Below are positions 17,606 through 27,860 of a stretch of DNA of 64,000 nucleotides, in pieces. Both the position numbers and the translations under genes were made by a program. The stretch comes from Sporosarcina sp. BI001-red (GTDB taxonomy: Bacteria > Bacillota > Bacilli > Bacillales_A > Planococcaceae): positions 124,001 to 188,000 of the forward strand of contig NZ_QQAK01000010.1 of assembly GCF_003384035.1 (NCBI RefSeq), read 5' to 3'. Numbering within the stretch: the stretch's first letter is position 1; each line of letters starts with the position of its first letter. The notes beneath the pieces are model-generated. The model saw only the letters and a list, made by a program, of their open reading frames with translations. It was not told the DNA's origin and did no database searches.

Positions 17606-17896
17606 ACATAGGGGGACCAGCAAAATGCCAGAGAGCATAAGCAGTTTCAGGTGAGGAATTGGAGATATTAAGTAAGGAATTGCACCTGTCAGGTGATTAT
17701 AAAAATAAGCAGCCTGCTCGCTTAATATAGCGAATAGGCTGATTTTAATCTAAATGACCTATGGAATAATATGAGATATTACTAGAATGGTAGTGACTTT
17801 AGGCCTCTGTACGATTATACTTATTGATTGGAAGGAACCGCATGTATATGTGTATATTGTACTGTTATTACTAGATAGAGGGAGAATGACATCACC
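17606..17896 (+). other. Leader of the first chemoreceptor gene
   Basis: About 290 bp. It contains an imperfect hairpin at 17711-17740 (AGCCT and TCGCT pairing with AGCGA and AGGCT) followed by a weak T-rich stretch. The promoter was not identified; no convincing SigD-type TAAA-N15-GCCGATAT was found. Confidence 0.45.
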
Positions 17897-19585
17897 ATGA
17901 GGAAAAAAATTAGATTTAAGAGCATTAGATCGCGCCTTTACTGGGCTTTTGGAATTGTTATGTTACTCGTGTTGGGACTCGGATTTTTCACGCTGAATTC
18001 TGTACAGCGAGTGAATGAGAAAACGCAGGATATTATTAGTCATGATACAAAATTAGTTGCTGCCGATTTGAAGTTGGCGAATACGATGGCTGGACGGTTG
18101 TCTGCTGTCCGGGCGTATATGCTGTTTGGGGAAGAGGAATACAAAGAAGAATTCGAGTCTTTAACGGATTACGCTAATAATCTTCAAGGAGAGACTGAGA
18201 AACTCGGTGGGAATCTGGGGGATTTAGTTGAAAGAACATCAAATTGGAGCGCTATGCTTTCAACGGATGTTTTAGATATGTACGACGCGAATCGTAAAGA
18301 ACGAGCGATCAAGAATTTGGAGAGCTTGTCTGTAGAGGGTACGGAATTGATTGCTGAATATCATAAGGTTGCTGATAAGCGAGAAAAACAAACGGTTACT
18401 CATGGCGATGAAATCATTTACAGTGGGAGAGTCACTCTGAGGTGGGTATTAGCAGTATCGCTTCTGGTTTTGATTGTCAGCGGGACAGCTTCTGTGTTAA
18501 CCACTCGTGTTATTACTAGACCCCTAATTCAAATTAGAAATCGCATGAAATTGATGGCAGATGGGGATTTAAGTCAAGAGCCACTGGATATTCTGTCGGA
18601 AGATGAAGCCGGACAACTTGCGGTTGCTATGAATGAAATGAGTGACAATATGCGTAATATGCTGAATCGCATCAATGATGTATCGTCATCCGTTTCAGCA
18701 CATAGTGAAGAGTTGACCCAGTCTTCGATGGAAGTGAATCAAGCTTCTACGCAAATTGCAGTGACGATGCAGGAGTTAACCTCTGGAATTGAAAGTGAAG
18801 CCAATACGGCTACGGATCTAGCTATGGCGATGGAGCGTTTTGTGGAACGTGTGGAAAGTGCAAATGCACGGGGAGAAGCTATTCAAAAAGCTTCTGAAAG
18901 TGTTATGGAACAGACGGGAAATGGATCCCAGCTAATGGAATCCTCTACAGAACAGATGCAAAGGATCGATGCGATTGTTCAAGAAGCTGTTACTAAGATA
19001 AAAGGGTTGGATGTCCAATCACAAGAGATTTCGAAACTTGTCGTTGTGATTAAAGCGATTGCCGACCAGACGAATTTACTCGCGTTAAATGCAGCGATTG
19101 AAGCTGCTCGCGCGGGTGAACATGGTAAAGGATTTGCAGTTGTTGCAGAAGAAGTGCGTAAACTTGCAGAACAAGTAGCAGTTTCCGTGACTGATATTAC
19201 TGGGATTGTTGGTACCATTCAACAGGAATCCAGTAATGTTGCGGGATCGCTTGAGGCGGGTTATGAAGAAGTGGAAAAAGGCACTGCACAACTTCTGACA
19301 ACGCGTGAAACGTTTGCTGAGATAAGCAATGCTGTGAGTCAAATGTCAGAGGATATCGAAGTGATTTCTATGAATCTAACAGATATTGCAACAGGTAGTG
19401 AAGAAATGAGCGAGTCAGTGGAAGAAATCGCAGCGATTTCTGAGCAATCGGCTGCGGGTGTTCAACAAACCTCTGCTGCTTCACAACAGACGAGCAGCTC
19501 TATGGAAGAATTGGCAGGGAGTTCAGCCCAGCTTGCTGAGCTAGGACAAGATCTGAGCGAACTGGTAAGTGAATTTAAGTTGTAA
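17897..19585 (+). CDS. Membrane methyl-accepting chemotaxis protein
   Basis: A 562-residue chemoreceptor. TM1 spans about residues 15-36, an extracytoplasmic four-helix-bundle type sensor about 37-180, TM2 about 181-203 and HAMP about 204-256. The long coiled-coil signalling domain has its hairpin tip at about 391-426 ([20 protein letters not shown], then [16 protein letters not shown]), where CheA and CheW bind. Glu/Gln-rich methylation helices flank the tip. It ends in SELVSEFKL. It is very similar throughout to the receptor at 21650, including matching sensor segments ([23 protein letters not shown]), so both probably sense related ligands. The ligand is unknown. Confidence 0.93.
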   Translation: MRKKIRFKSIRSRLYWAFGIVMLLVLGLGFFTLNSVQRVNEKTQDIISHDTKLVAADLKLANTMAGRLSAVRAYMLFGEEEYKEEFESLTDYANNLQGETEKLGGNLGDLVERTSNWSAMLSTDVLDMYDANRKERAIKNLESLSVEGTELIAEYHKVADKREKQTVTHGDEIIYSGRVTLRWVLAVSLLVLIVSGTASVLTTRVITRPLIQIRNRMKLMADGDLSQEPLDILSEDEAGQLAVAMNEMSDNMRNMLNRINDVSSSVSAHSEELTQSSMEVNQASTQIAVTMQELTSGIESEANTATDLAMAMERFVERVESANARGEAIQKASESVMEQTGNGSQLMESSTEQMQRIDAIVQEAVTKIKGLDVQSQEISKLVVVIKAIADQTNLLALNAAIEAARAGEHGKGFAVVAEEVRKLAEQVAVSVTDITGIVGTIQQESSNVAGSLEAGYEEVEKGTAQLLTTRETFAEISNAVSQMSEDIEVISMNLTDIATGSEEMSESVEEIAAISEQSAAGVQQTSAASQQTSSSMEELAGSSAQLAELGQDLSELVSEFKL

Positions 19586-19623
19586 GAGAAATGTTGTAAC
19601 CTCGAATGGTTTAAAACAAAAAT

Positions 19624-19658
19624 AAGCAGCCTCTCCAAATGGAGATGGCTGCTTTTTT
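19624..19658. terminator. Bidirectional terminator between convergent chemoreceptor genes
   Basis: Stem AAGCAGCC-CTCC / GGAG-GGCTGCTT with loop AAAT. A T-tract follows on the plus strand, and an A-rich stretch before the stem serves the minus strand. Confidence 0.88.
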
Positions 19659-19661
19659 AGG

Positions 19662-21368
19662 TTAATCCAGATGAGTCATGAGTTCATCCAACAAACGCAA
19701 CACTTCTACTGAAGCTTTTTCGATTTGCTTGAGGTCATCTTCTGCAGCTTGCATATTTCCTTGTTCGTAATGCGTTGCTGCTAATTTTGCAAACTCGTGG
19801 ACATCTCCGTGGTGGTTGTCGAGTTCTGTGTAAGCGGGGAGGTGGCCGAGCGTTTCTCTAACGTCTTCCTTTGTGTACCACTTACCGAGCCGACATGCCA
19901 ATTTAGAACCAACGTCTTCAGGGCGTATGGTTTCCAAGCCGATCAGCATGTTGTATATGCGCCATTTCCACAAAATATGATCCGCTTTTGATAGTTGCAG
20001 AAGTGCCCGTGAGGATAACTCTGTATGGGTGGCTGCAACAGTGTCTAAACGAAACGCATTGAGTTCTTGGCTTAAGTCGTATACTGCGGCTGAGGTGCTC
20101 GTCCCATAGGTATAGATATTTTCTTGAATTTCATTAATGAAGCCCATTCCATGAGAGATTTGATCAATCGAAGCGGCTTGTTGTTCGGAAATCGCTGCCG
20201 TATTTGTAATGTCCATATTGATCTCTTCAATTGCTTCCACGATAGCGTTTAGCATAGATAAAGACTCGTTCGCTTCACTCGATGCGATATGAATGTAAGA
20301 AGATGTATCCGTGATTGAAGTCGAGACATCGTCTGCGTACGATTTTAAATGTGTGACATTGTCTGACGCGACATCGAGCGCGGAAACCGTATTTTCAGCG
20401 AGCTTTCGAACTTCCTGGGCAACGACGGCAAAGCCTTTTCCATGTTCACCAGCTCGTGCTGCTTCGATTGATGCATTTAATGCAAGCAGATTCGTCTGGG
20501 TTGCGATGCTGTTAATAAGTCCGACCACTTGTTCAATATCGGCGACTCTCTCTTGGAGCTTGGCAAACGTTTCAGAGATCAATGTAAACCTTTGTTCGGT
20601 CTGTAGGATTTGGCTTAGTGCATTTTCAATTGTCTTTTTACTGTTTGATGCAAATTCAACAGAGTCGGTCGTTTTTTCTGAAATGCGCGCAGAAGTCGTT
20701 GCAACTTCAGCGATGGAAGTAGCGATTTCCTCTGTTGCTGCTGCGGAGGATTGTAACTCTTCGCCTTGACGTTCGATATTAACGATTAAATCTTTCATAT
20801 ACATAATCTTCGCATTCGAATCGACCAGTCCCGTAATCTCACTTACAATCCGTTCAAGAGATTGTTGTTCGTAGTATTCTGCTGCAAGTTGTAATTCAAC
20901 AGTCATGGCGGAATTGAATGATTTCATGAATTCAAAGGCTTTTGCGGGTTTAAAATGGGCACGTTGCAAAATGGAAGAATGGACGATGAATCCAAATTCG
21001 TTAAGCACGGCCATCACGCGACCATTGTCAAACTGATACTGATGCAATAGGTGGAAAAATTCGTGCGAGCGTTGGAGGTATTCAGTGTCACGGGCATGGC
21101 AGAATAAATTCTTCAGGTAACTATCTATTATTGTGGAGTTCAGCCCAGTAGGGGGACTTTCTATTGAATCGATTAACAGTCCATGTAAAGTAATCGATAA
21201 AGATGGGGACAGTGAAGTGAAATGCTCGTATAACTGATGCAAGTGTTGCTGATCGAGCTTGCAAAAGTTGGCAAACGTCAGCTTGGATTGCAACAGGTTT
21301 GGAGCTTGAAGATCTGTCTCGCGTTTTAAAAGATTGTCTAGTTGCATTTTAGAGCGCAATATTACCAT
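19662..21368 (-). CDS. Soluble chemoreceptor with globin-like N-terminus and C-terminal CZB zinc domain
   Basis: A 568-residue cytoplasmic receptor with no transmembrane helix. Residues about 1-190 form an all-helical domain that resembles a diverged globin-coupled sensor. A signalling coiled coil follows, with its tip near 290-327 ([20 protein letters not shown]). Residues about 450-568 match the CZB (chemoreceptor zinc-binding) pattern: H464 in ADHILWKW, C492 in CRLGKWY, and H520/H524 in HHGDVHEF. That 3His-1Cys site is known in other CZB proteins to bind zinc and to respond to oxidants such as hypochlorous acid. The ATG at 21368 has AGGAGG seven bases upstream. The globin assignment is weak, because no clear proximal-His motif was confirmed. 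Confidence 0.85.
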   Translation of the reverse strand: MVILRSKMQLDNLLKRETDLQAPNLLQSKLTFANFCKLDQQHLHQLYEHFTSLSPSLSITLHGLLIDSIESPPTGLNSTIIDSYLKNLFCHARDTEYLQRSHEFFHLLHQYQFDNGRVMAVLNEFGFIVHSSILQRAHFKPAKAFEFMKSFNSAMTVELQLAAEYYEQQSLERIVSEITGLVDSNAKIMYMKDLIVNIERQGEELQSSAAATEEIATSIAEVATTSARISEKTTDSVEFASNSKKTIENALSQILQTEQRFTLISETFAKLQERVADIEQVVGLINSIATQTNLLALNASIEAARAGEHGKGFAVVAQEVRKLAENTVSALDVASDNVTHLKSYADDVSTSITDTSSYIHIASSEANESLSMLNAIVEAIEEINMDITNTAAISEQQAASIDQISHGMGFINEIQENIYTYGTSTSAAVYDLSQELNAFRLDTVAATHTELSSRALLQLSKADHILWKWRIYNMLIGLETIRPEDVGSKLACRLGKWYTKEDVRETLGHLPAYTELDNHHGDVHEFAKLAATHYEQGNMQAAEDDLKQIEKASVEVLRLLDELMTHLD

Positions 21369-21552
21369 GATTGTGCCTCCTAGTAGGTCAATATGTTTAG
21401 TATAAGGGTTAAAAATCAGGATTACAAGGTCATGTATTTTTGTATGTTAGTCTAGTTCAATGAGGTACTTAGTATTATTTTTATAAAACGAAAAGGAATT
21501 TTGAATATCTAATATGAAGTTTAAATAAAAACATTAAAAATACATAAAATTA

Positions 21553-21581
21553 GTGACTTAAGTCCTTGCTTAAGTTATAAT
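21553..21581 (+). promoter_or_regulatory. Candidate promoter of the second membrane chemoreceptor, spacer filled by an inverted repeat
   Basis: GTGACT, 17-bp spacer, TATAAT. The inverted repeat ACTTAAG-N6-CTTAAGT (21556-21575) fills almost the whole spacer, the position of a repressor operator. The gene starts about 70 bp downstream. Confidence 0.5.
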
Positions 21582-21649
21582 TGCGAATGGAATTCATACT
21601 ATATGAATATCAGGAATTGATTCGAAGGGATCATAAGAAGGAGAGCGTT

Positions 21650-23344
21650 ATGAAAAAAAGAGCAGGTTTTAAAAGTGTGAAGAGTAGATTGTTATCCGCG
21701 TTTGGCGTAGTTGTGTTGCTTGTCATCGCGTTAGGCGTTTATACGATTTTGTCGGTCCATGCAGTTAATCAAAAGACCCAAGAAATAGTGGAGACAGATA
21801 CACAGTTAATGGCGATTGATTTAAAGCTAGCGAACACGATGGCAGGAAGAATGTCTGCGGTACGTGCTTATGTTCTATTCGGAGACGAGCAATATAAAGA
21901 AGAATTTTTAACGTTGACGGAGTCCGGCAAGGCTTTGCAAGCCGAAGCCGAAAAGATAGGTTCCTCAGATGAATTTGGCGACTTGATTGACCACATGATC
22001 AACTGGAGAAAGAAGTTAACTACAGATGTAATTGATATGTACGACTCGAACCGGAAAGAGCGTGCAGAACAAAACTTGAGTGAGTTATCTATTGAAGGTA
22101 ATGACTTGATTGCTAAGTATCATGAAATTGCAGATAAGCGTGAAAAACTTACAAACGCCCATGGAGAAGAAATTATTTCAAGCGGGAAAGAAACGCTGAC
22201 GTGGATTGCTGTCGTGCTGTTCCTTGTTCTCGTAATCAGCATTGTGGCGGCGCTATTTACTGCAAGTGTAATTACGAATCCGATTAAGCGGGTAATGGAA
22301 AGGATGCAACTGATTGCTGAAGGTGATTTGAGCCACGAACCATTAGCAGTTACTTCGCGGGATGAAGTCGGTCAATTGGCTGCTGCAACAAATGAAATGA
22401 GTGAGCACACACGTGAAATGCTCAATGGCATTAACGAGGTTTCTTCATCCGTTTCAGCCCATAGTGAGGAGCTGACTCAGTCCTCCACGGAAGTGAATGC
22501 AGCATCCCAACAAATCGCAGTGACGATGCAAGAATTGACTTCAGGAATTGAAAGTGAAGCGAATACAGCAACTGATTTGGCAATGATGATGGAACGTTTT
22601 GTAGAACGTGTTGAGGATGCAAACCATAAAGGTGAGGCCATTCAGCAGACGTCTAAAAATGTTTTGGAGAAGACAGCGAACGGTGCCCAATTGATGGAGA
22701 CATCTACTGAACAAATGCAGCGGATTGATGCAATCGTTCAAGAAGCTGTTACGAAAATTAAAGGGTTGGACGTACAATCGCAAGAAATTTCGAAGCTTGT
22801 CGTTGTGATTAAGGATATCGCGGATCAGACGAATCTATTGGCATTAAATGCAGCGATTGAAGCAGCGCGCGCAGGGGAGCACGGAAAAGGATTTGCGGTT
22901 GTCGCAGAAGAAGTTCGGAAATTAGCTGAACAGGTCGCTGTCTCAGTTACGGATATTACAGGCATCGTTGGTACGATTCAGACAGAGTCTAGTAGTGTTG
23001 CAGGGTCACTTGAGTCGGGCTATGAAGAAGTTGAAAAAGGAACGGCACAACTAAAGACGACTCGCGAAACGTTTGGCGACATTAGCAATGCTGTCAACAA
23101 GATGACCACGGATATAAATGTCATATCTCAAAACCTTGAGGAAGTCAAAGCAGGTAGTGAAGAAATGAGCGAGTCAGTGGAAGAAATCGCAGCCATTTCT
23201 GAGCAATCCGCTGCTGGCGTTCAACAAACAGCAGCTGCTTCTCAGCAGACAAGCAGTTCAATGGAAGAAGTGGCAGGCAGTTCAGTACAACTTGCCCACC
23301 TTGCTGAGAATTTGAATGGGTTGGTACGAGAATTTAAGTTGTAA
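21650..23344 (+). CDS. Membrane methyl-accepting chemotaxis protein (near-duplicate of the 17897 receptor)
   Basis: A 564-residue receptor with the same layout as its paralogue: TM1, 4HB sensor, TM2, HAMP, signalling coiled coil with tip [20 protein letters not shown], and terminal VREFKL. The ATG at 21650 follows AGGAGAG; an in-frame upstream start at 21581 has no ribosome binding site and overlaps the promoter. The signalling half is nearly identical to the 17897 receptor while the sensor half differs more, which fits duplication followed by sensory divergence. A terminator follows 20 bp after the stop. Confidence 0.93.
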   Translation: MKKRAGFKSVKSRLLSAFGVVVLLVIALGVYTILSVHAVNQKTQEIVETDTQLMAIDLKLANTMAGRMSAVRAYVLFGDEQYKEEFLTLTESGKALQAEAEKIGSSDEFGDLIDHMINWRKKLTTDVIDMYDSNRKERAEQNLSELSIEGNDLIAKYHEIADKREKLTNAHGEEIISSGKETLTWIAVVLFLVLVISIVAALFTASVITNPIKRVMERMQLIAEGDLSHEPLAVTSRDEVGQLAAATNEMSEHTREMLNGINEVSSSVSAHSEELTQSSTEVNAASQQIAVTMQELTSGIESEANTATDLAMMMERFVERVEDANHKGEAIQQTSKNVLEKTANGAQLMETSTEQMQRIDAIVQEAVTKIKGLDVQSQEISKLVVVIKDIADQTNLLALNAAIEAARAGEHGKGFAVVAEEVRKLAEQVAVSVTDITGIVGTIQTESSSVAGSLESGYEEVEKGTAQLKTTRETFGDISNAVNKMTTDINVISQNLEEVKAGSEEMSESVEEIAAISEQSAAGVQQTAAASQQTSSSMEEVAGSSVQLAHLAENLNGLVREFKL

Positions 23345-23363
23345 GTGAATCGGTTTGAAGAGG

Positions 23364-23396
23364 GCGCACCCGCTGAATTGGCGGGTGTGCTTTTTT
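23364..23396 (+). terminator. Terminator of the second membrane chemoreceptor gene
   Basis: Stem GCGCACCCGC / GCGGGTGTGC (one G-T pair), 7-base loop, TTTTTT. Confidence 0.9.
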
Positions 23397-23404
23397 CTAT
23401 GGCT

Positions 23405-24012
23405 ACGTTCTCGATCAGAAGTGTCGGGTTGTCCGACATTGGGAGGGGATTGACGTTCATGGGGAGGAGTTTCTCGATCAAAGAGAGAAATTTCTCCGAC
23501 ACCTAGGGAAGTTTCTCTATAACGGGACACAATTCAGCATTGTTGAGGGATTAATTGGCGGCGCTCCGCTTGTTGAGGGATGGGCTATTTCATTGCCGAG
23601 TGTATTTTGTGCGTGCGGGAGCGTTCTCGATCAGAAGTGTCGGGTTGTCCGACACTGGGAGGGGATTGTTCATCAGAAGTGGATGTTTCTTCATCACAGA
23701 GGAGGATTTCTCCGACACCTAGCGGATTTTCTCGATAACGGGACACAATTCAGCATGGTTAAGGAATTAATTGGTGGCGCTTCGCTTGTTGAGGGATGGG
23801 CTATTTCGTTGCGAGAGGGTATTTTGTGCATGCGAGAGCGTTCTCGATCAGCAGTGTCGGGTTGTCCGACACTGGGAGGGGATTGTCCATCAGAAGTGGA
23901 TGTTTCTTCATCACATAGGAGGATTTCTCCGACACCTAGCGGATTTTCTCGATAACGGGACACAAATCGGCATGGTTAAGGGATTAATTGGGTGCACTTC
24001 ACTTGTATTCAT
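23405..24012 (+). repeat. Composite repeat block 4: three copies
   Basis: Terminal-unit cores start at 23492, 23708 and 23925, spaced 216-217 bp. Units here use the set TTCTCGATCA, TTGTCCGACA, TTGTTCATCA or TTGTCCATCA, TTCTTCATCA, TTCTCCGACA and TTCTCGATAA in that order. The last tail is cut short (GTGCACTTCACTTGTA) where it meets the gbsR terminator. The block lies between convergent mcp and gbsR. Confidence 0.92.
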
Positions 24013-24017
24013 CCACA

Positions 24018-24056
24018 CAAAAACGACATCTCCCAATTTAAGGAGATGTCGTTTTT
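24018..24056 (-). terminator. Terminator of gbsR
   Basis: Stem AAACGACATCTCC / GGAGATGTCGTTT, 8-base loop, T-run on the minus strand (A-run in the plus strand before the stem). Confidence 0.9.
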
Positions 24057-24057
24057 A

Positions 24058-24603
24058 TTATGCGTCTTCTTCTAACCTAGGAACGAGGTCGAATATTTTG
24101 TGGTCTTCGAACGCATCGATGAGGCGGTCGAGCCAGTCGTAATATTCGCGGATGTACAGCAGTTTTTCAATATCTGACTCGATAATTGCGAGGAGTTCAT
24201 CAGTTATGTCATCAGCTTTTTTTAGTTCCTTTAGTTCAGCCATTGATTTTCGGATTGCTGCCGTATGTAACGAGACGGCTCTTCTCCATTTGACGGTGAA
24301 CATATCGACGAAAATCTGATACCAGTCGTCTTTTACTTCATATAAGTCTTTGCGGACGCCACGTTCCCAGACACGATCGACCAGTTTGGCTTCTGAAAGT
24401 GAACGAATTGATGTACTCATACTCGTTTTACTCATACCGAGTTCTGCGGACATGTCATCTAATGTGAGTGGATGATCTTCAAAAAACATCATACCGAATT
24501 GTCTACCTGCTGAAGGCGGAAGTCCATAAAGATGGATGTTTTGTGCAATCGATTCGGTAATTCGCTTACGAGACTTTTCTAGTTTTTCGTACGCATCCAT
24601 CAT
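24058..24603 (-). CDS. gbsR: GbsR/OpcR-family repressor of glycine betaine uptake or synthesis genes
   Basis: A 181-residue MarR-like regulator with a winged HTH at about residues 20-85 (LTLDDMSAELGMSKTSMSTS, RSLSEAKLVDRVW) and a helical C-terminal part. Length, the LPPSAGRQFGMMFF segment and gene context match GbsR/OpcR proteins, which repress choline or betaine import and synthesis genes in Bacillus and respond to choline or betaine. It is divergent from opuAA; two perfect palindromes lie in the shared region. The ATG at 24603 has AGGAGG seven bases upstream. I cannot tell GbsR from OpcR or OpuAR by sequence alone. Confidence 0.85.
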   Translation of the reverse strand: MMDAYEKLEKSRKRITESIAQNIHLYGLPPSAGRQFGMMFFEDHPLTLDDMSAELGMSKTSMSTSIRSLSEAKLVDRVWERGVRKDLYEVKDDWYQIFVDMFTVKWRRAVSLHTAAIRKSMAELKELKKADDITDELLAIIESDIEKLLYIREYYDWLDRLIDAFEDHKIFDLVPRLEEDA

Positions 24604-24690
24604 GGATGAGCCTCCTTGTGATGAAGAAATTTCATCAGTCTTTGAACACTTCAGTATAGCTTAGAACATAGGAAAAAGAAAATCAATCAT

Positions 24691-24714
24691 TACGTACAGA
24701 AAAAACTGTACGTA
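24691..24714. promoter_or_regulatory. Perfect inverted repeat between gbsR and opuAA
   Basis: TACGTACAG-N6-CTGTACGTA with 9-bp perfect arms and an A6 loop. A possible -10 hexamer TACAAT starts at its right edge. A good candidate operator for GbsR acting on either divergent gene. Confidence 0.6.
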
Positions 24715-24733
24715 CAATATATAAAGTAAATCA

Positions 24734-24763
24734 TTTGTATTACAAACAGATTACAGATATACT
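24734..24763 (+). promoter_or_regulatory. Candidate SigA promoter of opuA with overlapping palindrome
   Basis: TTGTAT (24735-24740), 17-bp spacer, TATACT (24758-24763), 35 bp before the opuAA start. The 13-bp perfect palindrome TTTGTATTACAAA (24734-24746) covers the -35, as expected for a repressor site. Confidence 0.65.
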
Positions 24764-24798
24764 ATGAAACATCGTAATTATTGAATCGGGGGGTTTGC

Positions 24799-26061
24799 AT
24801 GGAAGAGGCAAGTAAAAGCAAGAAAATAGAAGTGAAAAACGCGACAAAAATCTTCGGGAAATCGAGCAAACGCGCTGCTCAACTCCTTAAAGAAGGAAAA
24901 ACGAAGAAAGAGATATTGAAAGAAACAGGTGCAACTGTCGGCGTGAATAACGCAGCATTTGATGTACTCGATGGTGAAATATTTGTCATCATGGGACTTT
25001 CAGGAAGCGGAAAGTCCACACTCGTTCGCCTGTTAAACCGTTTGATTGATCCGACATCGGGGCAGATTTTGTTGGACGGAGAAGATATTGTGAAGATGAA
25101 CAAAGAACAACTTCGCAACGTTCGGCGGAAGAAAATCGGAATGGTGTTCCAAAATTTCGCGTTATTTCCACATCGGACGATTTTGGAGAATACAGTCTAC
25201 GGGCTTGAAATTCAAGGCGTAGCAAAAGATGAACGCAATAACCAGGCGGTGGAATCGTTGCGTCTCGTTGGTCTAGCAGGCTATGAATCTCAATATCCAG
25301 GACAGCTGAGTGGTGGGATGCAGCAACGTGTCGGGCTTGCTCGTGCGCTTGCAAATGATCCTGACATTTTACTGATGGATGAGGCGTTCAGTGCACTCGA
25401 TCCATTGATTCGTAAAGATATGCAGGACGAATTGCTGCAGTTGCATGAAGATATGGGCAAGACGATTATCTTTATTACCCATGATTTGGATGAAGCACTC
25501 CGGATTGGCGATCGAATTGCACTCATGAAAGATGGAGAAATCGTACAAATCGGTACTCCTGAAGAGATTTTGATGAATCCTTCCAATGACTACGTGGAGC
25601 GTTTCGTCGAAGATGTTGACTTGTCCAAAGTGCTGACGGCGAACCACATTATGAAGCATGCCGATACGGTACAAATCGACAGAGGACCACGTGTTGCGCT
25701 TCGATTAATGGAAAGTCTACGAATTTCTTCGATTTATGTGGTAGACAAAGGCGGCCGACTGATGGGTGCGCTGACTGCTCAGGACGCGGTTTCGGCTGCA
25801 GAGAGGAACCTTAAAATCCAGGATGTTTTGATTAAAGACGTCATTACGACAACGGGTGAAAGCGTTCTTACGGATCTCTTTGATATCGTTTCGACTGCAA
25901 CGATTCCTGTTGCGGTTGTCGACGAAAAGAATCGTTTGAAAGGGATCATCATTCGAGGTGCCATGATTGGTGCGCTTGCTGGTGACAATCAATTCATCAA
26001 CGAGAATGGTGAAATTTCAGAGGACGAACAGGTCGAAGCGGAGGTGACTGCACATGAATGA
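24799..26061 (+). CDS. opuAA: Glycine betaine ABC transporter ATP-binding protein OpuAA
   Basis: A 420-residue ATPase of the OpuAA/ProV type. An N-terminal extension (VKNATKIFGKSSKRAAQLLK) typical of these proteins precedes Walker A GLSGSGKST, signature LSGGMQQRVGLARALA and Walker B ILLMDEAFSALDPL. Two C-terminal CBS domains (about residues 280-400) sense ionic strength in studied homologues and gate transport. ATG 24799 follows a GGGGGG stretch; the upstream TTG lacks spacing. It overlaps opuAB by 8 bp. Confidence 0.93.
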   Translation: MEEASKSKKIEVKNATKIFGKSSKRAAQLLKEGKTKKEILKETGATVGVNNAAFDVLDGEIFVIMGLSGSGKSTLVRLLNRLIDPTSGQILLDGEDIVKMNKEQLRNVRRKKIGMVFQNFALFPHRTILENTVYGLEIQGVAKDERNNQAVESLRLVGLAGYESQYPGQLSGGMQQRVGLARALANDPDILLMDEAFSALDPLIRKDMQDELLQLHEDMGKTIIFITHDLDEALRIGDRIALMKDGEIVQIGTPEEILMNPSNDYVERFVEDVDLSKVLTANHIMKHADTVQIDRGPRVALRLMESLRISSIYVVDKGGRLMGALTAQDAVSAAERNLKIQDVLIKDVITTTGESVLTDLFDIVSTATIPVAVVDEKNRLKGIIIRGAMIGALAGDNQFINENGEISEDEQVEAEVTAHE

Positions 26062-26905
26062 GTTATTGCCACGCTTGCCGTTTGCGGATTGGATTGATAC
26101 GGGTGTTGACTGGATGGTGGATGTATTCGGACCGTTGTTTGACGGCATTTCGACAGCTCTTGAATCAACAGTTGAAACGTTTGTGGACATTATGGATTTC
26201 CCACCTTCTATCTTATTGGCAGTTATTTTTGCCGTGCTCGCATGGTGGTTCTCTACGAAAAGAATCGCGCTGTTCACATTGGTCGGCTTTCTCTTCATTG
26301 ACTACTTAGGCTATTGGTATCCAATGCTTCAAATGCTCGCGCTCGTTCTGACCTCGGTCGCAATCGCCATTATAATCGGTGTCCCGATCGGAATTTGGAT
26401 GTCGCAGCAATTGATGGCGCGTCGAATCATTTCACCGATTTTGGACTTGATGCAGACGATGCCAGCATTTGTGTATTTGATCCCGGCGATCTTCTTCTTC
26501 AATATTGGTGTCGTACCAGGGCTTGTCGCATCGATTATCTTTGCGATGCCTCCGACAATCCGGTTGACGATGCTCGGCATTGAGCAAGTTCCGAAAGATT
26601 TGATTGAAGCAACAGAAGCATTTGGTTCTACGACGTGGCAGCGCTTATTGAAAGTGCAAATTCCACTCGCAAAGCCGAACATTATGGCGGGTGTGAACCA
26701 AAGCATCATGCTTTCACTATCTATGGTTGTTATTGCGTCAATGGTTGGTGCACCGGGCCTTGGAACGAAGGTGTATCAGGCCGTTACGCAATTAAAAACC
26801 GGTGTAGGTGTTGAAACGGGTGTCGCAATTGTACTCGTTGCCATCATTCTGGACCGTATAACGCAACACGCAGGACGATCTAAACAAGGGGGAAAAGAAT
26901 CATGA
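26054..26905 (+). CDS. opuAB: Glycine betaine ABC transporter permease OpuAB
   Basis: A 283-residue permease with an N-terminal amphipathic part and about seven helices. The coupling region around PKDLIEATEAFGSTTWQRLL followed by KVQIPLAKPNIMAGVNQSIM is characteristic of ProW/OpuAB. It overlaps both neighbours (8 bp with opuAA, 4 bp with opuAC), so the three subunits are translationally coupled. Confidence 0.93.
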   Translation: MNELLPRLPFADWIDTGVDWMVDVFGPLFDGISTALESTVETFVDIMDFPPSILLAVIFAVLAWWFSTKRIALFTLVGFLFIDYLGYWYPMLQMLALVLTSVAIAIIIGVPIGIWMSQQLMARRIISPILDLMQTMPAFVYLIPAIFFFNIGVVPGLVASIIFAMPPTIRLTMLGIEQVPKDLIEATEAFGSTTWQRLLKVQIPLAKPNIMAGVNQSIMLSLSMVVIASMVGAPGLGTKVYQAVTQLKTGVGVETGVAIVLVAIILDRITQHAGRSKQGGKES

Positions 26906-27804
26906 ATTGGACGAAAAAGTTAGCAGGAATCAGCGCAGTATCACTATTGGCACTTGGCCTAGCAGCATGTGGGGATGACGATAAGGACAAGGCTTCAGGA
27001 AGTACGGATAAAACCGCTGGCGAGATGGTGGATTACAAGATTACAGGAATTGACCCAGGTGCTGGAATCATGGAAGCAACGGATCGTGCAATCACTGATT
27101 ACGGTTTAGATAAGTGGGAAGTAACGACTGGATCGGGGGCTGCGATGACAGCTGCTTTGAAGAAGGCGGTTGACAAAGAAGAGCCAATCATCATTACAGG
27201 GTGGTCACCTCACTGGATGTTCACTAAATACGATTTGAAATACTTGGATGACCCAGAAGGTTCATATGGCGGTGCAGAAGAGATCCACACAATCGGTAGC
27301 TTGGATCTTGCGAAGGATAAGCCAGAAGCACACCAAATTCTTCAAAACTTTAAGTGGGATGAAGAAGATATGGGCGAAGTGATGGTAGCAATCATCGACG
27401 GAGAAGATCCAGAAGATGCTGCACAAGCTTGGATTGATGAGAATCAAGACAAAGTAGATTCATGGACAGAAGGCGTGGATAAAGTCGATGGCGATGAGTT
27501 CTCATTCGTGTATGTGGCATGGGACAGCACGGTAGCTAGCACGAACGTCATGGCAAAAGTGTTAGAAGACCAAGGTTATAAAGTGAAAATGTCTCAAGTC
27601 GAAGCAGGCCCAATGTGGACAGCTGTTGCAGACGGCAGTGCAGACGCATTGCTCGCAGGCTGGTTGCCAGTAACTCACAAAACGTATGCCGAGAAATATG
27701 ACGGCAAGTTCGAAGATGTGGGCACAAGCATGGAAGGCGTGAAGATCGGTTTAACGGTTCCAGCATATATGGATATCGATTCAATTGAAGACTTGAAAGA
27801 GTAA
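26902..27804 (+). CDS. opuAC: Glycine betaine-binding lipoprotein OpuAC
   Basis: A 300-residue betaine-binding protein (OpuAC domain). The signal peptide has lipobox LAAC with acylated Cys23. Trp-containing segments ITGWSPHWMF, VAWDST and LLAGWLPVTHK fit the aromatic cage known to bind quaternary ammonium groups. It is the last gene of the gbsR-opuA locus, with a terminator 17 bp after the stop. Confidence 0.93.
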   Translation: MNWTKKLAGISAVSLLALGLAACGDDDKDKASGSTDKTAGEMVDYKITGIDPGAGIMEATDRAITDYGLDKWEVTTGSGAAMTAALKKAVDKEEPIIITGWSPHWMFTKYDLKYLDDPEGSYGGAEEIHTIGSLDLAKDKPEAHQILQNFKWDEEDMGEVMVAIIDGEDPEDAAQAWIDENQDKVDSWTEGVDKVDGDEFSFVYVAWDSTVASTNVMAKVLEDQGYKVKMSQVEAGPMWTAVADGSADALLAGWLPVTHKTYAEKYDGKFEDVGTSMEGVKIGLTVPAYMDIDSIEDLKE

Positions 27805-27821
27805 TAGTTTTTTAGGGTGAT

Positions 27822-27857
27822 CCCCGCTGGCTGATGTAATCGGCTGGCGGGGTTTTT
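27822..27857 (+). terminator. Terminator of opuA
   Basis: Two-part stem CCCCGC / GCGGGG and GCTGA / TCGGC separated by symmetric TG bulges, then TTTTT. The first repeat unit (TTGTCGATCA) begins within a few bases. Confidence 0.88.
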
Positions 27858-27860
27858 GTG

